Positions 17,864-26,242 of a stretch of DNA of 64,000 nucleotides are shown here, piece after piece. The stretch's first letter is position 1. Each line of letters begins with the position of its first letter. The DNA is taken from assembly GCA_003150355.1 (NCBI GenBank), contig QAMJ01000011.1, positions 124,001 through 188,000 of the forward strand, in the 5' to 3' direction. Source of the DNA: Clostridiales bacterium (GTDB taxonomy: Bacteria; Bacillota; Clostridia; Oscillospirales; Oscillospiraceae). The notes beneath the pieces were generated by a model. The model worked only from the letters and a program-made list of their open reading frames with translations. It did not search any database and was not told the origin of the DNA. Made by a program: the position numbers and the translations under genes.

Positions 17864-19071
17864 AGACCGAGCCTCCCGGCAAGCCGGCCGCTCGCCCATG
17901 CCCACTGGAGGTTATAGCCGCCGCAGTCACCGTCGATGTCCAGCAGCTCCCCGCAGACGAAGAGGCCGGGCATGAACCAGCTCTCAAGTGTTTCGGGGTC
18001 AAAGCCGCCGGTGCGGATGCCGCCGACAGTGACCTGCGCGTTGTCAAAGCCCTCGGTGCCGAGAAGCTTTAGGCGGAAGCCCTTGCAAGCTCTGGCAAGG
18101 GCGGTAAGCTGCCGGTCGGTGAGGGTCTTTATAGGTACATTCGCGTCAAGCGCGGTATACTTGACGAGCATTTTCCCGAGGCGGTTATGGAGCATACCGG
18201 CAAGGATATCAGTTGCTGTAAGCTCAGGGAGCTTTTCGCGGCGCTGGCAGAGCATGGCGGTGACGGCCTCAACAGAATAGTCCGCGAAGAAATCGGCCTC
18301 GATACTCAGCCCTTTGCCGCCGGTAGAGGCAGCGCGGGAAACGTCGAACGCGGCAGGGCCTGAGACGCCGTTATCGGTAAATTGCAGCTCGCCCCGGCTC
18401 TCGGCAAGTACTTCCCCACTGGAAAACAGACGCAGGCGGCAGTCAGCGCGCACACCCTTGAGAGAACGCGGATACTCAGGCTCGGTGATGAGCTGGACAA
18501 GGCTGGGATAAAGCCCGGTGCGTTTATGGCCGAGGGGCTTTAAAAGCTCATACCCGTCGGACACGCCGCCGAGCTTTGCACCTGCTGCTCCCCCGCAGGC
18601 GACGATGAGCTTATCGCAATGGAGCGTCTCACCATCGGTGACGACCGCCCAGCCGGTATCATCGCGGTATATCTCCTTGGCGGAAGTCGCCGATCTGAGT
18701 TCAACACCCGACTGCTCCAGCGCAAAGCGGAGCACGTCAAGGACGGAATTGGCAGAATTTGAAAGCGGGTAGACACGCCCGCCGTACTCCTCGACCGTGA
18801 CAAGGCCAAGGGAGTGAAAATACTCCAGTGCCTTCTCCGGCGGGAATTTCTCAAGTGCGGGCACGGCGAAGGCGGGGTTCTCCCCGTGGTAATTTTCGGG
18901 CGACGCACCGGTATTAGTGAGGTTGCAGCGGCCGTTGCCGGTGGCAAGCAGCTTGCGTCCGATGCGCTGCTGACGCTCAAGGACGATGACGCGGCGGCTC
19001 TTATCCTCCGCGGCGGTAAGTGCGGCGATGAGCCCGGAGGCCCCGCCGCCGATAACGATCACAGTTTCCAT
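17860..19071 (-). CDS. HI0933/YhiN-family flavoprotein
   Basis: 403 aa. Begins METVIVIGGGASGLIAAL (dinucleotide-binding motif), followed by IGRKLLATGNGRCNLTN, which is diagnostic for the HI0933/BaiN family; LQFTDNGVSGPAAFDVSR and LFVCGELLDIDGDCGGYNLQWAWASG close the FAD site. The function of most members is not established, but related BaiN takes part in bile acid 7-dehydroxylation in Clostridium scindens, so a bile-acid or other gut role is possible but unproven. Start at ATG 19071 after GGAG. Middle gene of a three-gene operon with asparaginase. Confidence 0.87.
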   Translation of the reverse strand: METVIVIGGGASGLIAALTAAEDKSRRVIVLERQQRIGRKLLATGNGRCNLTNTGASPENYHGENPAFAVPALEKFPPEKALEYFHSLGLVTVEEYGGRVYPLSNSANSVLDVLRFALEQSGVELRSATSAKEIYRDDTGWAVVTDGETLHCDKLIVACGGAAGAKLGGVSDGYELLKPLGHKRTGLYPSLVQLITEPEYPRSLKGVRADCRLRLFSSGEVLAESRGELQFTDNGVSGPAAFDVSRAASTGGKGLSIEADFFADYSVEAVTAMLCQRREKLPELTATDILAGMLHNRLGKMLVKYTALDANVPIKTLTDRQLTALARACKGFRLKLLGTEGFDNAQVTVGGIRTGGFDPETLESWFMPGLFVCGELLDIDGDCGGYNLQWAWASGRLAGRLGL

Positions 19072-19075
19072 ATAT

Positions 19076-20074
19076 TCATTCTCCGTGCAGGATGTCATGC
19101 GCGACGGGGGTATAGAACAAGCGGCTGACCTCGGCGGGGTCTTTGGTCTGGCCGAGGATCCACATCAGTTTTGCGTAGACGGCTTCGGTGGTCATGTCGT
19201 AGGCCTCAAGGACGAGGGGGTTGCTCTTGAGGCTGTGGCCGACGGAATAGACCGAGAGGTCGGAGCCCTCGTTCTGCACCTGAGTCGTCATAACGATGAA
19301 CTTGCCCTCGGCGGTATGTCGTTTGACAAGCTCAAACAAGCGGCTGTCGTTATACGAGGGCAGGCCGCCGACGCCGAAGCACTCTATGATGAGCGCGTCA
19401 TTGCGGGTAAGGAGGAAGTCGAGCACCTCAGGATCGGTGCCGGGAACCATCTTCACAAGGGCGACGTGCTCATCGAGTTTATCATAAAACAGCGGTGCAG
19501 GCAGAGTATCAGGCGCGATATAGCGCATGAGACGGTGGTCGTGCAGGATGGCAAGGTCGGGATAATTGATGCTGGAAAATGCGGCAAAGCTCTTGGAGCA
19601 GGTCTTTCTCGCGCGGGTGCCTAGAATGACGCGGCCGCTGAACACGATATCGACCCCGGCGAGCAGGCCTGAGCAGGCACAGACAAAGGCATCGGTCAGG
19701 TTGAGCTTAGAGTCGGTAGAGTCATAGTTGATGGGCTTCTGCGCGCCGGTTATCATAATGGGCTTGTCCGCGCCCTGTACAAGATAGCTCAGCGCGGCGG
19801 CGGTATAGGCCATGGTATCGGTGCCGTGGCTGATGACGAAGCCGTCATAGCGCGCGTAATTATCGCGCAGAGCCTGAGCGACGGCGATCCAGTGCGCAGG
19901 GGTGATATTGGTGCTGTCAAGGCTGAAGAGGGACTTGCATTCGACACGGCAGAGCGAGCTTATCGCCGGGACATAGCGCAGCAGCTGCTGCGGGGTGAGC
20001 TCCGGGGTCAGGCCGTCGGGCGTCATTTCGGAGGCGATGGTGCCGCCGGTGCCGAGCATGAGGATGTTTTTCAT
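19076..20074 (-). CDS. ansA: L-asparaginase, type I-like
   Basis: Hydrolyses L-asparagine to aspartate and ammonia. 332 aa, with no signal peptide when started at ATG 20074 (AAGGA upstream), so cytoplasmic. Catalytic motifs TGGTIAS (Thr12) and SHGTDTM are intact, followed by ITGAQ and the lysine-containing NLTDAFVCACSG region. First gene of the operon ansA, HI0933-family, FAD protein. Divergent from the serine dehydratase genes across a 171-base region with back-to-back promoters. Confidence 0.92.
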   Translation of the reverse strand: MKNILMLGTGGTIASEMTPDGLTPELTPQQLLRYVPAISSLCRVECKSLFSLDSTNITPAHWIAVAQALRDNYARYDGFVISHGTDTMAYTAAALSYLVQGADKPIMITGAQKPINYDSTDSKLNLTDAFVCACSGLLAGVDIVFSGRVILGTRARKTCSKSFAAFSSINYPDLAILHDHRLMRYIAPDTLPAPLFYDKLDEHVALVKMVPGTDPEVLDFLLTRNDALIIECFGVGGLPSYNDSRLFELVKRHTAEGKFIVMTTQVQNEGSDLSVYSVGHSLKSNPLVLEAYDMTTEAVYAKLMWILGQTKDPAEVSRLFYTPVAHDILHGE

Positions 20075-20111
20075 ATCGGGTGAGTCCTTGTTAAAATCGT
20101 TATAATAGATA

Positions 20112-20140
20112 ATTATAACAAGTTGGGGGAAATTATTCAA
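20112..20140 (-). promoter_or_regulatory. Promoter of ansA operon
   Basis: On the minus strand TTGAAT (plus 20135-20140), 17-base spacer, TATAAT (plus 20112-20117). Confidence 0.78.
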
Positions 20141-20169
20141 CGGTATTGCGTACCCTTTTGGAGTTCTTC

Positions 20170-20198
20170 TTGAAAACAGGGGCAGATTTTAGTATAAT
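20170..20198 (+). promoter_or_regulatory. Promoter of sdaAB-sdaAA
   Basis: TTGAAA (20170-20175), 17-base spacer, TATAAT (20193-20198). Back-to-back with the ansA promoter; the two -35 boxes are about 30 bases apart. Confidence 0.82.
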
Positions 20199-20245
20199 GT
20201 TTTTTGTGTATCATTTTAGCAAGCACAGATGAAGGGGGCGGGGCA

Positions 20246-20905
20246 ATGGATATCTTTGACCTCATCGGCCCGGTAATGGTAGGGCCGAGCAGCTCGCACA
20301 CGGCGGGCGCGGTGCGCATAGGCTATGTGGCGAGAAAGCTTCTCGGAGAGGAACCGAAGAGCGCGAGGATCACACTGCACGGCTCCTTCGCCGCGACCGG
20401 CCGCGGGCACGGCACGGACAAAGCTATAGTCGCAGGGTTACTGGGCATGCATCCGGACGACGAGCGCATTCCGCGCAGCTTTGAGCTGGCATGGGAGCAG
20501 GGGCTTGACTTCTCCTTTGAGCTGCGTGAGCTGCGCGCCGCGCACCCGAACACGGCAAGGCTCGACCTCACCGGCGAAAGCGGGAAGCGGCTCAGCATGA
20601 CGGGCGCATCCGTCGGCGGCGGGCGCATAGAGGTGCGCGAGCTTGACGGGATAGCGCTCTCGTTCTCGGCAGAAAAGCCGACGCTCATCATCCGCAACGA
20701 GGATCAGCCGGGGAGCATATCGATAGTCTCGGCAGTGCTGGCAAACCTCGGGATAAACATTGCGACCTTCCATGTAAACCGCAGCTCGCGCGGCGGTCAG
20801 GCGATAATGGTCATAGAGTGCGACTCGCCCGTACCGCTGAGCACGGTGAACACCATTGCCGCGATGCAGGGGATCATAAGCGCGGCGGCGGTCGATACGG
20901 ACTGA
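20246..20905 (+). CDS. sdaAB: L-serine dehydratase, iron-sulfur-dependent, beta subunit
   Basis: Part of the oxygen-sensitive [4Fe-4S] enzyme that converts L-serine to pyruvate and ammonia. 219 aa from ATG 20246, after a G-rich ribosome site. N-terminal DLIGPVMVGPSSSHTAGAVRIG is the family signature; the C-terminal ~75 residues (IIRNEDQPGSISIVSAVLANLGINIATFHVNR) form an ACT domain that may sense serine. Fourteen bases before sdaAA. Confidence 0.94.
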   Translation: MDIFDLIGPVMVGPSSSHTAGAVRIGYVARKLLGEEPKSARITLHGSFAATGRGHGTDKAIVAGLLGMHPDDERIPRSFELAWEQGLDFSFELRELRAAHPNTARLDLTGESGKRLSMTGASVGGGRIEVRELDGIALSFSAEKPTLIIRNEDQPGSISIVSAVLANLGINIATFHVNRSSRGGQAIMVIECDSPVPLSTVNTIAAMQGIISAAAVDTD

Positions 20906-20918
20906 GGAGGTTTGAGCG

Positions 20919-21794
20919 ATGGCGGTATTTTTATCGGTAAAGGAGCTTCTCTCGGGCGCGGAGAGCGCGGGGCTGGAGCTTTGGGAATATGTCCTGCGCG
21001 CAAGCGCGGACGAGACAGGGATAAGCACGGAGCGTTCATGGGCGCAGATGTCCGCGCGGCTCGAGGCGATGAAGAAAGCCGACGCCTCCTATGACGCGGG
21101 GATGCGCTCTCACAGCGGACTCACCGGCGGGGACGGCGCGAAGATGGACGCATACGCCGCAAGCGGCGGCGGGATATGCGGTGAGTTCATCGACGGCATT
21201 CTTGCCGCGGCGCTGCGCATGGGCGAGTGCAACGCCTGCATGCACTGCATTGTCGCCGCGCCTACGGCGGGCGCATGCGGAGTCCTGCCGGCGGTACTGC
21301 TGCCGTATGGTCGGCGCTATGAACTTCCCGAGGATGCGCTTATAAAGGCGCTGTACGTCGCATCCGGCTTCGGCGCAGTGATAGCCCAGCGCGCCTCGAT
21401 ATCGGGCGCGGAAGCGGGCTGTCAGGCGGAGATAGGCACGGCGGCAGCAATGGCTGCAGCGGCGCTCGTATACCTCCACGGCGGCAGCGCCGTGCAGATG
21501 GCAAACGCTGCGGCGATGGCACTCAAGAACATGATGGGGCTGGTGTGCGACCCTGTGGCGGGCTTGGTCGAAGTGCCGTGCATAAAGCGCAATGCCGCGG
21601 GCGCGATGAACGCGCTGTGCGCGGCCGAAATGGCGCTGGCGGGGATAGAATCGCGCATACCGCCGGACGAGGTGATAGACGCAATGGCGGCGGTCGGCGC
21701 GGCGCTCCCCTCCTCGCTGCGCGAAACGGGCATGGGCGGCATTGCCGCAAGCCCCACGGCGGTGAAGTTTAGGGAAGAGTTCTTCGGGCAGTGA
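20919..21794 (+). CDS. sdaAA: L-serine dehydratase, iron-sulfur-dependent, alpha subunit
   Basis: Catalytic subunit of 291 aa. Iron-sulfur ligand cysteines are in GAEAGCQAEIG and in GLVCDPVAGLVEVPCIKRN; SHSGLTGGDG and APTAGACGVLPA are further family motifs. GGAGG precedes the ATG. With ansA next door the locus is geared to amino-acid deamination. Confidence 0.94.
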   Translation: MAVFLSVKELLSGAESAGLELWEYVLRASADETGISTERSWAQMSARLEAMKKADASYDAGMRSHSGLTGGDGAKMDAYAASGGGICGEFIDGILAAALRMGECNACMHCIVAAPTAGACGVLPAVLLPYGRRYELPEDALIKALYVASGFGAVIAQRASISGAEAGCQAEIGTAAAMAAAALVYLHGGSAVQMANAAAMALKNMMGLVCDPVAGLVEVPCIKRNAAGAMNALCAAEMALAGIESRIPPDEVIDAMAAVGAALPSSLRETGMGGIAASPTAVKFREEFFGQ

Positions 21795-21894
21795 GCGTGT
21801 GAAGCTCAGTTTCAAAACAGGAGCTGCATCCCTCATAAAGTACAAAGCCTCGCAGAGTTTTTTCGCCTCGGAAGGCAAAAAAATAAATCATATA

Positions 21895-21929
21895 TATTTT
21901 TGCCGGGGGCGTGTACCTCGGCAAAAATA
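21895..21929. repeat. Inverted repeat downstream of sdaAA
   Basis: TATTTTTGCCG (21895-21905) and CGGCAAAAATA (21919-21929), a perfect 11-bp stem. It is one of three hairpins crowded between sdaAA and rplQ (21795-22074), a stretch with no gene. Confidence 0.6.
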
Positions 21930-21973
21930 CTTCTCGCGTAGTGAGTGTCGAGCGAAGCGAGGCATGAACGAAG

Positions 21974-22020
21974 CGCAATCTTTTTGTCGGCGAAGCTCAA
22001 AGAGCTTCGCCGACAAAAAG
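21974..22020 (+). repeat. GCGCAATCTTTTTG-headed hairpin, copy 1
   Basis: GCGCAATC then a perfect 19-bp inverted repeat (21980-21998 with 22002-22020; three-base loop). The heading GCGCAATCTTTTTG followed by a hairpin recurs at 42310-42354 on the other strand. Confidence 0.6.
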
Positions 22021-22021
22021 A

Positions 22022-22058
22022 AAAAAAGCTGTATCCAAAAATCGGATACAGCTTTTTT
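22022..22058. terminator. Bidirectional terminator (sdaAA / rplQ)
   Basis: AAAAAAGCTGTATCC (22022-22036) with GGATACAGCTTTTTT (22044-22058). Ends the ribosomal cluster on the minus strand and the serine dehydratase operon on the plus strand. Confidence 0.95.
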
Positions 22059-22074
22059 ATTCAGGTTAAAGCTA

Positions 22075-22416
22075 TCAGACCAGTTCGATAACTGCGACTT
22101 CTGCAGCATCGCCGCGGCGGGTGCCGATGCGGGTGATGCGGGTGTAGCCGCCGTTGCGGTCAGCATACTTCGGGGCGATCTCGTCAAAGACCTTCTTTGC
22201 CACGTCTTCACGGGTGATGAAGGACAGCGCCTGACGGTATGCGTTCAGATCCTTTGCTTTGCCAAGGCTTATCATCTTCTCGGCGAGGGGAGCTATCTCC
22301 TTTGCGCGGGTAACGGTGGTCTCCATACGGCCGAGGTCAAGGAAATCGGTGACCTGCTGACGGAGCATCGCCATACGCTGAGAGGTAGTCTTGCCGAGCT
22401 TTCTGGTTCCGGGCAT
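22075..22416 (-). CDS. rplQ: 50S ribosomal protein L17
   Basis: 113 aa, usual length. MPGTRKLGKTTSQRMAMLRQQVTDFL matches the start of L17 (RKLGRTSSQRKAMLR), and the C-terminus GGYTRITRIGTRRGDAAEVAVIELV is canonical. Lines the exit tunnel region of the large subunit. Last gene of the cluster, 26 bases after rpoA and just before the terminator. Confidence 0.96.
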   Translation of the reverse strand: MPGTRKLGKTTSQRMAMLRQQVTDFLDLGRMETTVTRAKEIAPLAEKMISLGKAKDLNAYRQALSFITREDVAKKVFDEIAPKYADRNGGYTRITRIGTRRGDAAEVAVIELV

Positions 22417-22442
22417 AATTGCATTTCCTCCTTCTTGAGAGC

Positions 22443-23393
22443 TTACTGGTTGTCGTCACTGGCCAGAGACAAGCCCATCATGGTCAGCTTATGCTCGACC
22501 TCTTCAAGGGACTTGCGACCCAGATTACGGACTTTTATCATCTCGTCCTGAGTCTTGTTTACCAGATCCTCAACAGTATTGATGTTAGCACGCTTGAGAC
22601 AGTTGAAGCTTCTCACCGACAGATCCAGCTCTTCGATGGTCATCTTGAGCATGGTGTCCGGCTCCTTCTCGACCTTCTCGACAACGGTGGAGTTGCTGCC
22701 GATGGTGTCGGAAAGATTGGTGAAGAGCGTGAAATGGTCGCAAAGAATCTTTGCGCCAAGAGACAGGGCATCCCTTGCAGTCATGGTCTTGTCCGTCCAG
22801 ACCTCGATGGTCAGCTTGTCAAAGTCCGTCTGGTTGCCCACACGGGTGTTCTCGACAGAGTAGTTGACCTTGAGAACCGGAGTATAGATAGAGTCCACGG
22901 GGATTGTGCCGATGGGCATCTGAGGATTCTTGTTCTGCGCGGCGGAGACATAGCCTCTGCCGTGGTCAAGAACGAGCTCCATATTCAGAGCGCCGTCGGG
23001 ACCGAGCGTGGCGATATGCTGCTCGGGATTGAGGATCTCCACCTCGGCGTCAGTCTTGATGTCGCCGGCGGTGACTTCGCACTCGCCTGCGGCCTCGATA
23101 TAGACGGTCTTTGCTCCCTCGCTGTGAAGGCGGGCAATGATGCTCTTGACGTTGAGGACGATCTCCGTAACGTCTTCCTTCACACCGGGGATGGTGGAGA
23201 ACTCATGCTGCACACCGGCGATCTTTATGCTGGTGCATGCGGTGCCGGGGAGAGATGAGAGAAGTACCCTGCGAAGAGAGTTACCAAGAGTTGTGCCGTA
23301 GCCGCGCTCCAGGGGCTCTATGATGTACTTGCCATAAGAGCTGTCCGCCGGAGTCTCGATGCATTCGATGCGCGGCTTCTTAATTTCGATCAT
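22443..23393 (-). CDS. rpoA: RNA polymerase subunit alpha
   Basis: 316 aa. N-terminal dimerisation domain with FIIEPLERGYGTTLGNSLRRVLLSSLPG-type sequence (about 30-55) and C-terminal domain with the helix-hairpin region LSVRSFNCLKRANINTVEDLVNKTQ (about 250-275) that contacts UP elements and activators. Located between rpsD and rplQ as in other Firmicutes. Confidence 0.97.
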   Translation of the reverse strand: MIEIKKPRIECIETPADSSYGKYIIEPLERGYGTTLGNSLRRVLLSSLPGTACTSIKIAGVQHEFSTIPGVKEDVTEIVLNVKSIIARLHSEGAKTVYIEAAGECEVTAGDIKTDAEVEILNPEQHIATLGPDGALNMELVLDHGRGYVSAAQNKNPQMPIGTIPVDSIYTPVLKVNYSVENTRVGNQTDFDKLTIEVWTDKTMTARDALSLGAKILCDHFTLFTNLSDTIGSNSTVVEKVEKEPDTMLKMTIEELDLSVRSFNCLKRANINTVEDLVNKTQDEMIKVRNLGRKSLEEVEHKLTMMGLSLASDDNQ

Positions 23394-23475
23394 ATAGTTA
23401 TATAACCCTCCTTTTAAGTTGTGCGCTCAGCCGAGCGCCTGTGGAAATCAGCTTACCAATTTGAGGGTGTCTTTA

Positions 23476-24084
23476 TTACTTGGAGTACAACTCGACGATA
23501 AGATGCTCTTCGATAGGCATATCAATGTCATCGCGTGCGGGAACTGCAACGATCTTTGCCGTCATATTGTTCTTGTCATACTCGATCCACTTCGGCGCGG
23601 GACGGAAGGCGTTATCCTCAATGTTCTCCTTGACCTTCTGCATGCTCTTGCCCTTCTCGGTGAGGGAAATGACCATGCCGGGCTTGACCTGGAAGCTGGG
23701 GATGTTGACCTTGCGTCCGTTGACGGTGACGTGACCGTGGTTGACCAGCTGACGAGCCTCGCGGCGGGTCATGGCGAAGCCAAGTCTGAACACGACGTTG
23801 TCAAGACGCTGCTCAAGGATAGCCAGGAGGTTTTCACCGGTGATGCCGGGCATCTTCTCGGCTCTCTCGTAGTACAGACGGAACTGCTTTTCGAGGACGC
23901 CGTAGATGAACTTGACCTTCTGCTTCTCATTGAGCTGCATGCCGTACTCGCTCTGCTTTTTGCGAACCTGAGCCTTGGGGTTGCGGATGGTGTCGACCTT
24001 GCTCTTGCCGGTGTAACCCAGAGAGGCAGGGGTGACGCCCAGCGCCTTTGCGCGCTTAACTATGGGCTGTGTATTCTTTGCCAT
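23476..24084 (-). CDS. rpsD: 30S ribosomal protein S4
   Basis: 202 aa. Has the S4 RNA-binding fold (RLDNVVFRLGFAMTRREARQLVNHGHVTVNG) and the C-terminal EEHLIVELYSK. The N-terminal region lacks the zinc cysteines found in C+ forms, so it is a C- type. S4 binds 16S rRNA early in assembly and may autoregulate the alpha operon. An 82-base gap before rpoA carries nothing clear. Confidence 0.96.
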   Translation of the reverse strand: MAKNTQPIVKRAKALGVTPASLGYTGKSKVDTIRNPKAQVRKKQSEYGMQLNEKQKVKFIYGVLEKQFRLYYERAEKMPGITGENLLAILEQRLDNVVFRLGFAMTRREARQLVNHGHVTVNGRKVNIPSFQVKPGMVISLTEKGKSMQKVKENIEDNAFRPAPKWIEYDKNNMTAKIVAVPARDDIDMPIEEHLIVELYSK

Positions 24085-24103
24085 TATCTGTACCCTCCTT
24101 CAA

Positions 24104-24508
24104 TTAGACGCGGCGACGTTTCGGAGGACGGCAGCCATTGTGAGGAATGGGGGTAACGTCCTTGATCATCGTCACTTCGAGACCTGCGGTCTGAAGGGCG
24201 CGGATAGCGGCCTCACGACCCGAACCGGGACCCTTAACGAACACTTCGACGGACTTGAGGCCGTGCTCCATAGCTGCCTTTGCGGCAGTCTCAGCTGCGG
24301 TCTGAGCGGCGAAGGGGGTAGACTTCTTGCTTCCGCGGAAGCCAAGGCCGCCTGCGGATGCCCAGGATATCGCGTTGCCCTGAGTGTCGGTAATGGTGAC
24401 CATAGTGTTGTTGAAAGAAGAGCTGATATGAACCTGGCCCTTTTCAATGTTCTTGCGTTCTCTCCTGCGAGTTCTGACTTTCTTCTTAGCGCTTGCCTGA
24501 GTTGCCAT
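24104..24508 (-). CDS. rpsK: 30S ribosomal protein S11
   Basis: 134 aa. A basic N-terminal tail (KKKVRTRRRERKN), then AHISSSFNNTMVTITD-type sequence, and the conserved C-terminal IKDVTPIPHNGCRPPKRRRV. Binds the 16S platform near the E-site. Confidence 0.97.
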   Translation of the reverse strand: MATQASAKKKVRTRRRERKNIEKGQVHISSSFNNTMVTITDTQGNAISWASAGGLGFRGSKKSTPFAAQTAAETAAKAAMEHGLKSVEVFVKGPGSGREAAIRALQTAGLEVTMIKDVTPIPHNGCRPPKRRRV

Positions 24509-24523
24509 AATTCATATCCCTCC

Positions 24524-24892
24524 TTACTTCTTCTTATTTGCGATGGTGCGTTTCGGACCCTTGCGGGTACGAGCGTTGGTCTTGCTTCTCTGTCCGCGAA
24601 CGGGCAGGCCGCGGCGATGGCGCATACCACGGTAGCAGCCGATCTCGGTCAGGCGCTTGATGTCAAGCGCGGTCTGACGGCGGAGGTCGCCTTCCACGAT
24701 GTAGTGGTGGTCGATCGCTTCACGCAGCTTTGCTTCTTCCTCATCGGTGAGGTCCTTAACTCTGGTGTCGGGGTTGATTCCGGTCATGTCCAGAATCTTC
24801 TTTGCGCTGGTTCTGCCGATACCGTAGACATAAGTGAGACCGATTTCTATTCTCTTGTCCTTGGGCAGGTCAACGCCGGCTATACGTGCCAT
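24524..24892 (-). CDS. rpsM: 30S ribosomal protein S13
   Basis: 122 aa. MARIAGVDLPKDKRIEIGLTYVYGIG is the canonical start, and GCYRGMRHRRGLPVRGQRTKTNART-type sequence (here QRSKTNARTRKGPKRT) is near the end. Located at the small-subunit head, contacting P-site tRNA. A 190-base gap to rpmJ upstream holds two short G/C hairpins but no gene. Confidence 0.97.
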   Translation of the reverse strand: MARIAGVDLPKDKRIEIGLTYVYGIGRTSAKKILDMTGINPDTRVKDLTDEEEAKLREAIDHHYIVEGDLRRQTALDIKRLTEIGCYRGMRHRRGLPVRGQRSKTNARTRKGPKRTIANKKK

Positions 24893-25083
24893 ATTATACG
24901 ATCATCCTTTCGATAATTGTTTCCGCATTGTCGATGCGGGGACTTGTTCCCGCCGGAGGGAGTCCCCGGATCCATGCGGGATTTTTATAAGGACAGACTG
25001 GGCAGACTTACACGCTGCGCGTGCAGTATCGTACCCAACTTGTCGCCTGAGTTTGATGCGGGGCGTGCGCCCCTCTCTGCGAA

Positions 25084-25197
25084 TCAGCCCTGGCGCTGCT
25101 TGTGCTTGGGGTTCTCGCAGATAACCATGACTTTACCCTTGCGCTTGATTATCTTGCACTTTTCGCACATGGGCTTCACGGAAGGTCTTACTTTCAT
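25084..25197 (-). CDS. rpmJ: 50S ribosomal protein L36
   Basis: 37 aa, found by translating the minus strand: MKVRPSVKPMCEKCKIIKRK, then GKVMVICENPKHKQRQG. The zinc-binding set C11, C14, C27 and H32 is present, so this is the zinc (C+) form. An AGGAGG site is upstream. Sits between infA and rpsM as in B. subtilis. Confidence 0.95.
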   Translation of the reverse strand: MKVRPSVKPMCEKCKIIKRKGKVMVICENPKHKQRQG

Positions 25198-25209
25198 TTG
25201 TTTTACCTC

Positions 25210-25428
25210 CTACTTGCTTCTCCACACGATGCGGCCGCGGGTGACGTCATAGGGAGACATCTGGACCGTGACCTTGTCGCCGGGAAGGATCCTGATAAAG
25301 TTCATCCGGAGCTTTCCGGAAATATGCGCCAGAATGATGTGACCCTTGCCGATATCCACCTGGAACATGGTGTTGGGCAGGGATTCCACCACTGTGCCCT
25401 CAAGTTCGATTACATCGTCTTTTGCCAA
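25210..25428 (-). CDS. infA: Translation initiation factor IF-1
   Basis: 72 aa, exactly the usual length, when started at the TTG at 25428: GGAGG lies 7-8 bases upstream and the protein begins MAKDDVIELEGTVVESLPN. The alternative TTG five codons earlier overlaps that ribosome site. Single OB-fold with MFQVDIGKGHIILAHISGK and RGRIVWRSK. Binds the A site during initiation. Confidence 0.94.
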   Translation of the reverse strand: MAKDDVIELEGTVVESLPNTMFQVDIGKGHIILAHISGKLRMNFIRILPGDKVTVQMSPYDVTRGRIVWRSK

Positions 25429-25455
25429 AGTAAATTCCTCCAAAGTCGGTGTGGC

Positions 25456-26238
25456 TTAAAGCCAAAGATCATCTGCCATCGTAAGGATCTCTGCCTCGCC
25501 GTCGGTGATATGGATGGTGTTTTCATAGTGGGCGGCGAGAGTGCCGTCAACGGAAACGACCGTCCAGTCGTTGGCGAGCGTCCTGACGTCGGGCTTGCCG
25601 ATGATGACCATCGGTTCGACCGCGATCGTCATGCCCCTTACAAGGCGCGGATTTGCTCTGTGCGACATCCTGTCGGCTCTGTAGTTCGGGACCTCCGGAG
25701 CCTCATGCATCTGACGGCCTACGCCGTGACCCACATACTCGCGGACGACGCTGTAGCCGTGGCTCTCAACGTAATCCTGAACAGCTCCGCCGATATCGGA
25801 TATCCTGTAGCCCTCCTTCGCGAACTTGATGCCCTCGAAGAAGCTTTGTCTTGTAACCTCGATGAGTTTTCTGGCCTCGTCGCTGATCTCTCCGCAGGCA
25901 TAGGTGCCCGCGCAGTCGCCTACAAAGCCCTTGAAGGTCGCGCCCACATCGACGGACACGATGTCGCCGTCATGGATGACCCTCTTGCCGGGGATGCCGT
26001 GTATGACCTCCTCGTTCACCGAGACGCAGGCGCTGGCAGGGAATCCGCCGTAGCCCAGAAACGTGGGCTTTGCGCCCGACTTGAGGATGAACTCATGCAC
26101 ATACTTGTTTATCTGCCTGGTAGTCACACCGGACTTGATCGCCTGACGCGCGATGCTGCGCGCGCCCGCGGTGATCTTGCCGGCCTGACGCATCAGTTCC
26201 ATCTCTGATTTGGATTTAATATAAATCGTATCTGACAT
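25456..26238 (-). CDS. map: Methionine aminopeptidase type I
   Basis: Removes the initiator Met. 260 aa. Metal ligands are visible in DIVSVDVGATFKGFVGD (two Asp), GHGVGRQMHEAPEVPNY (His), MTIAVEPMV (Glu) and the final Glu near TITDGEAEILT. The leading VNEEVIHGIPG motif is also present. Four bases after adk, before infA; standard spc-operon place. Confidence 0.95.
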   Translation of the reverse strand: MSDTIYIKSKSEMELMRQAGKITAGARSIARQAIKSGVTTRQINKYVHEFILKSGAKPTFLGYGGFPASACVSVNEEVIHGIPGKRVIHDGDIVSVDVGATFKGFVGDCAGTYACGEISDEARKLIEVTRQSFFEGIKFAKEGYRISDIGGAVQDYVESHGYSVVREYVGHGVGRQMHEAPEVPNYRADRMSHRANPRLVRGMTIAVEPMVIIGKPDVRTLANDWTVVSVDGTLAAHYENTIHITDGEAEILTMADDLWL

Positions 26239-26242
26239 AATA

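Noticed and set aside
24893..25083. Regulatory element between rpmJ and rpsM
   Set aside because: Only two short G/C stems without a T-run or repeat partners are visible; not enough for a claim.
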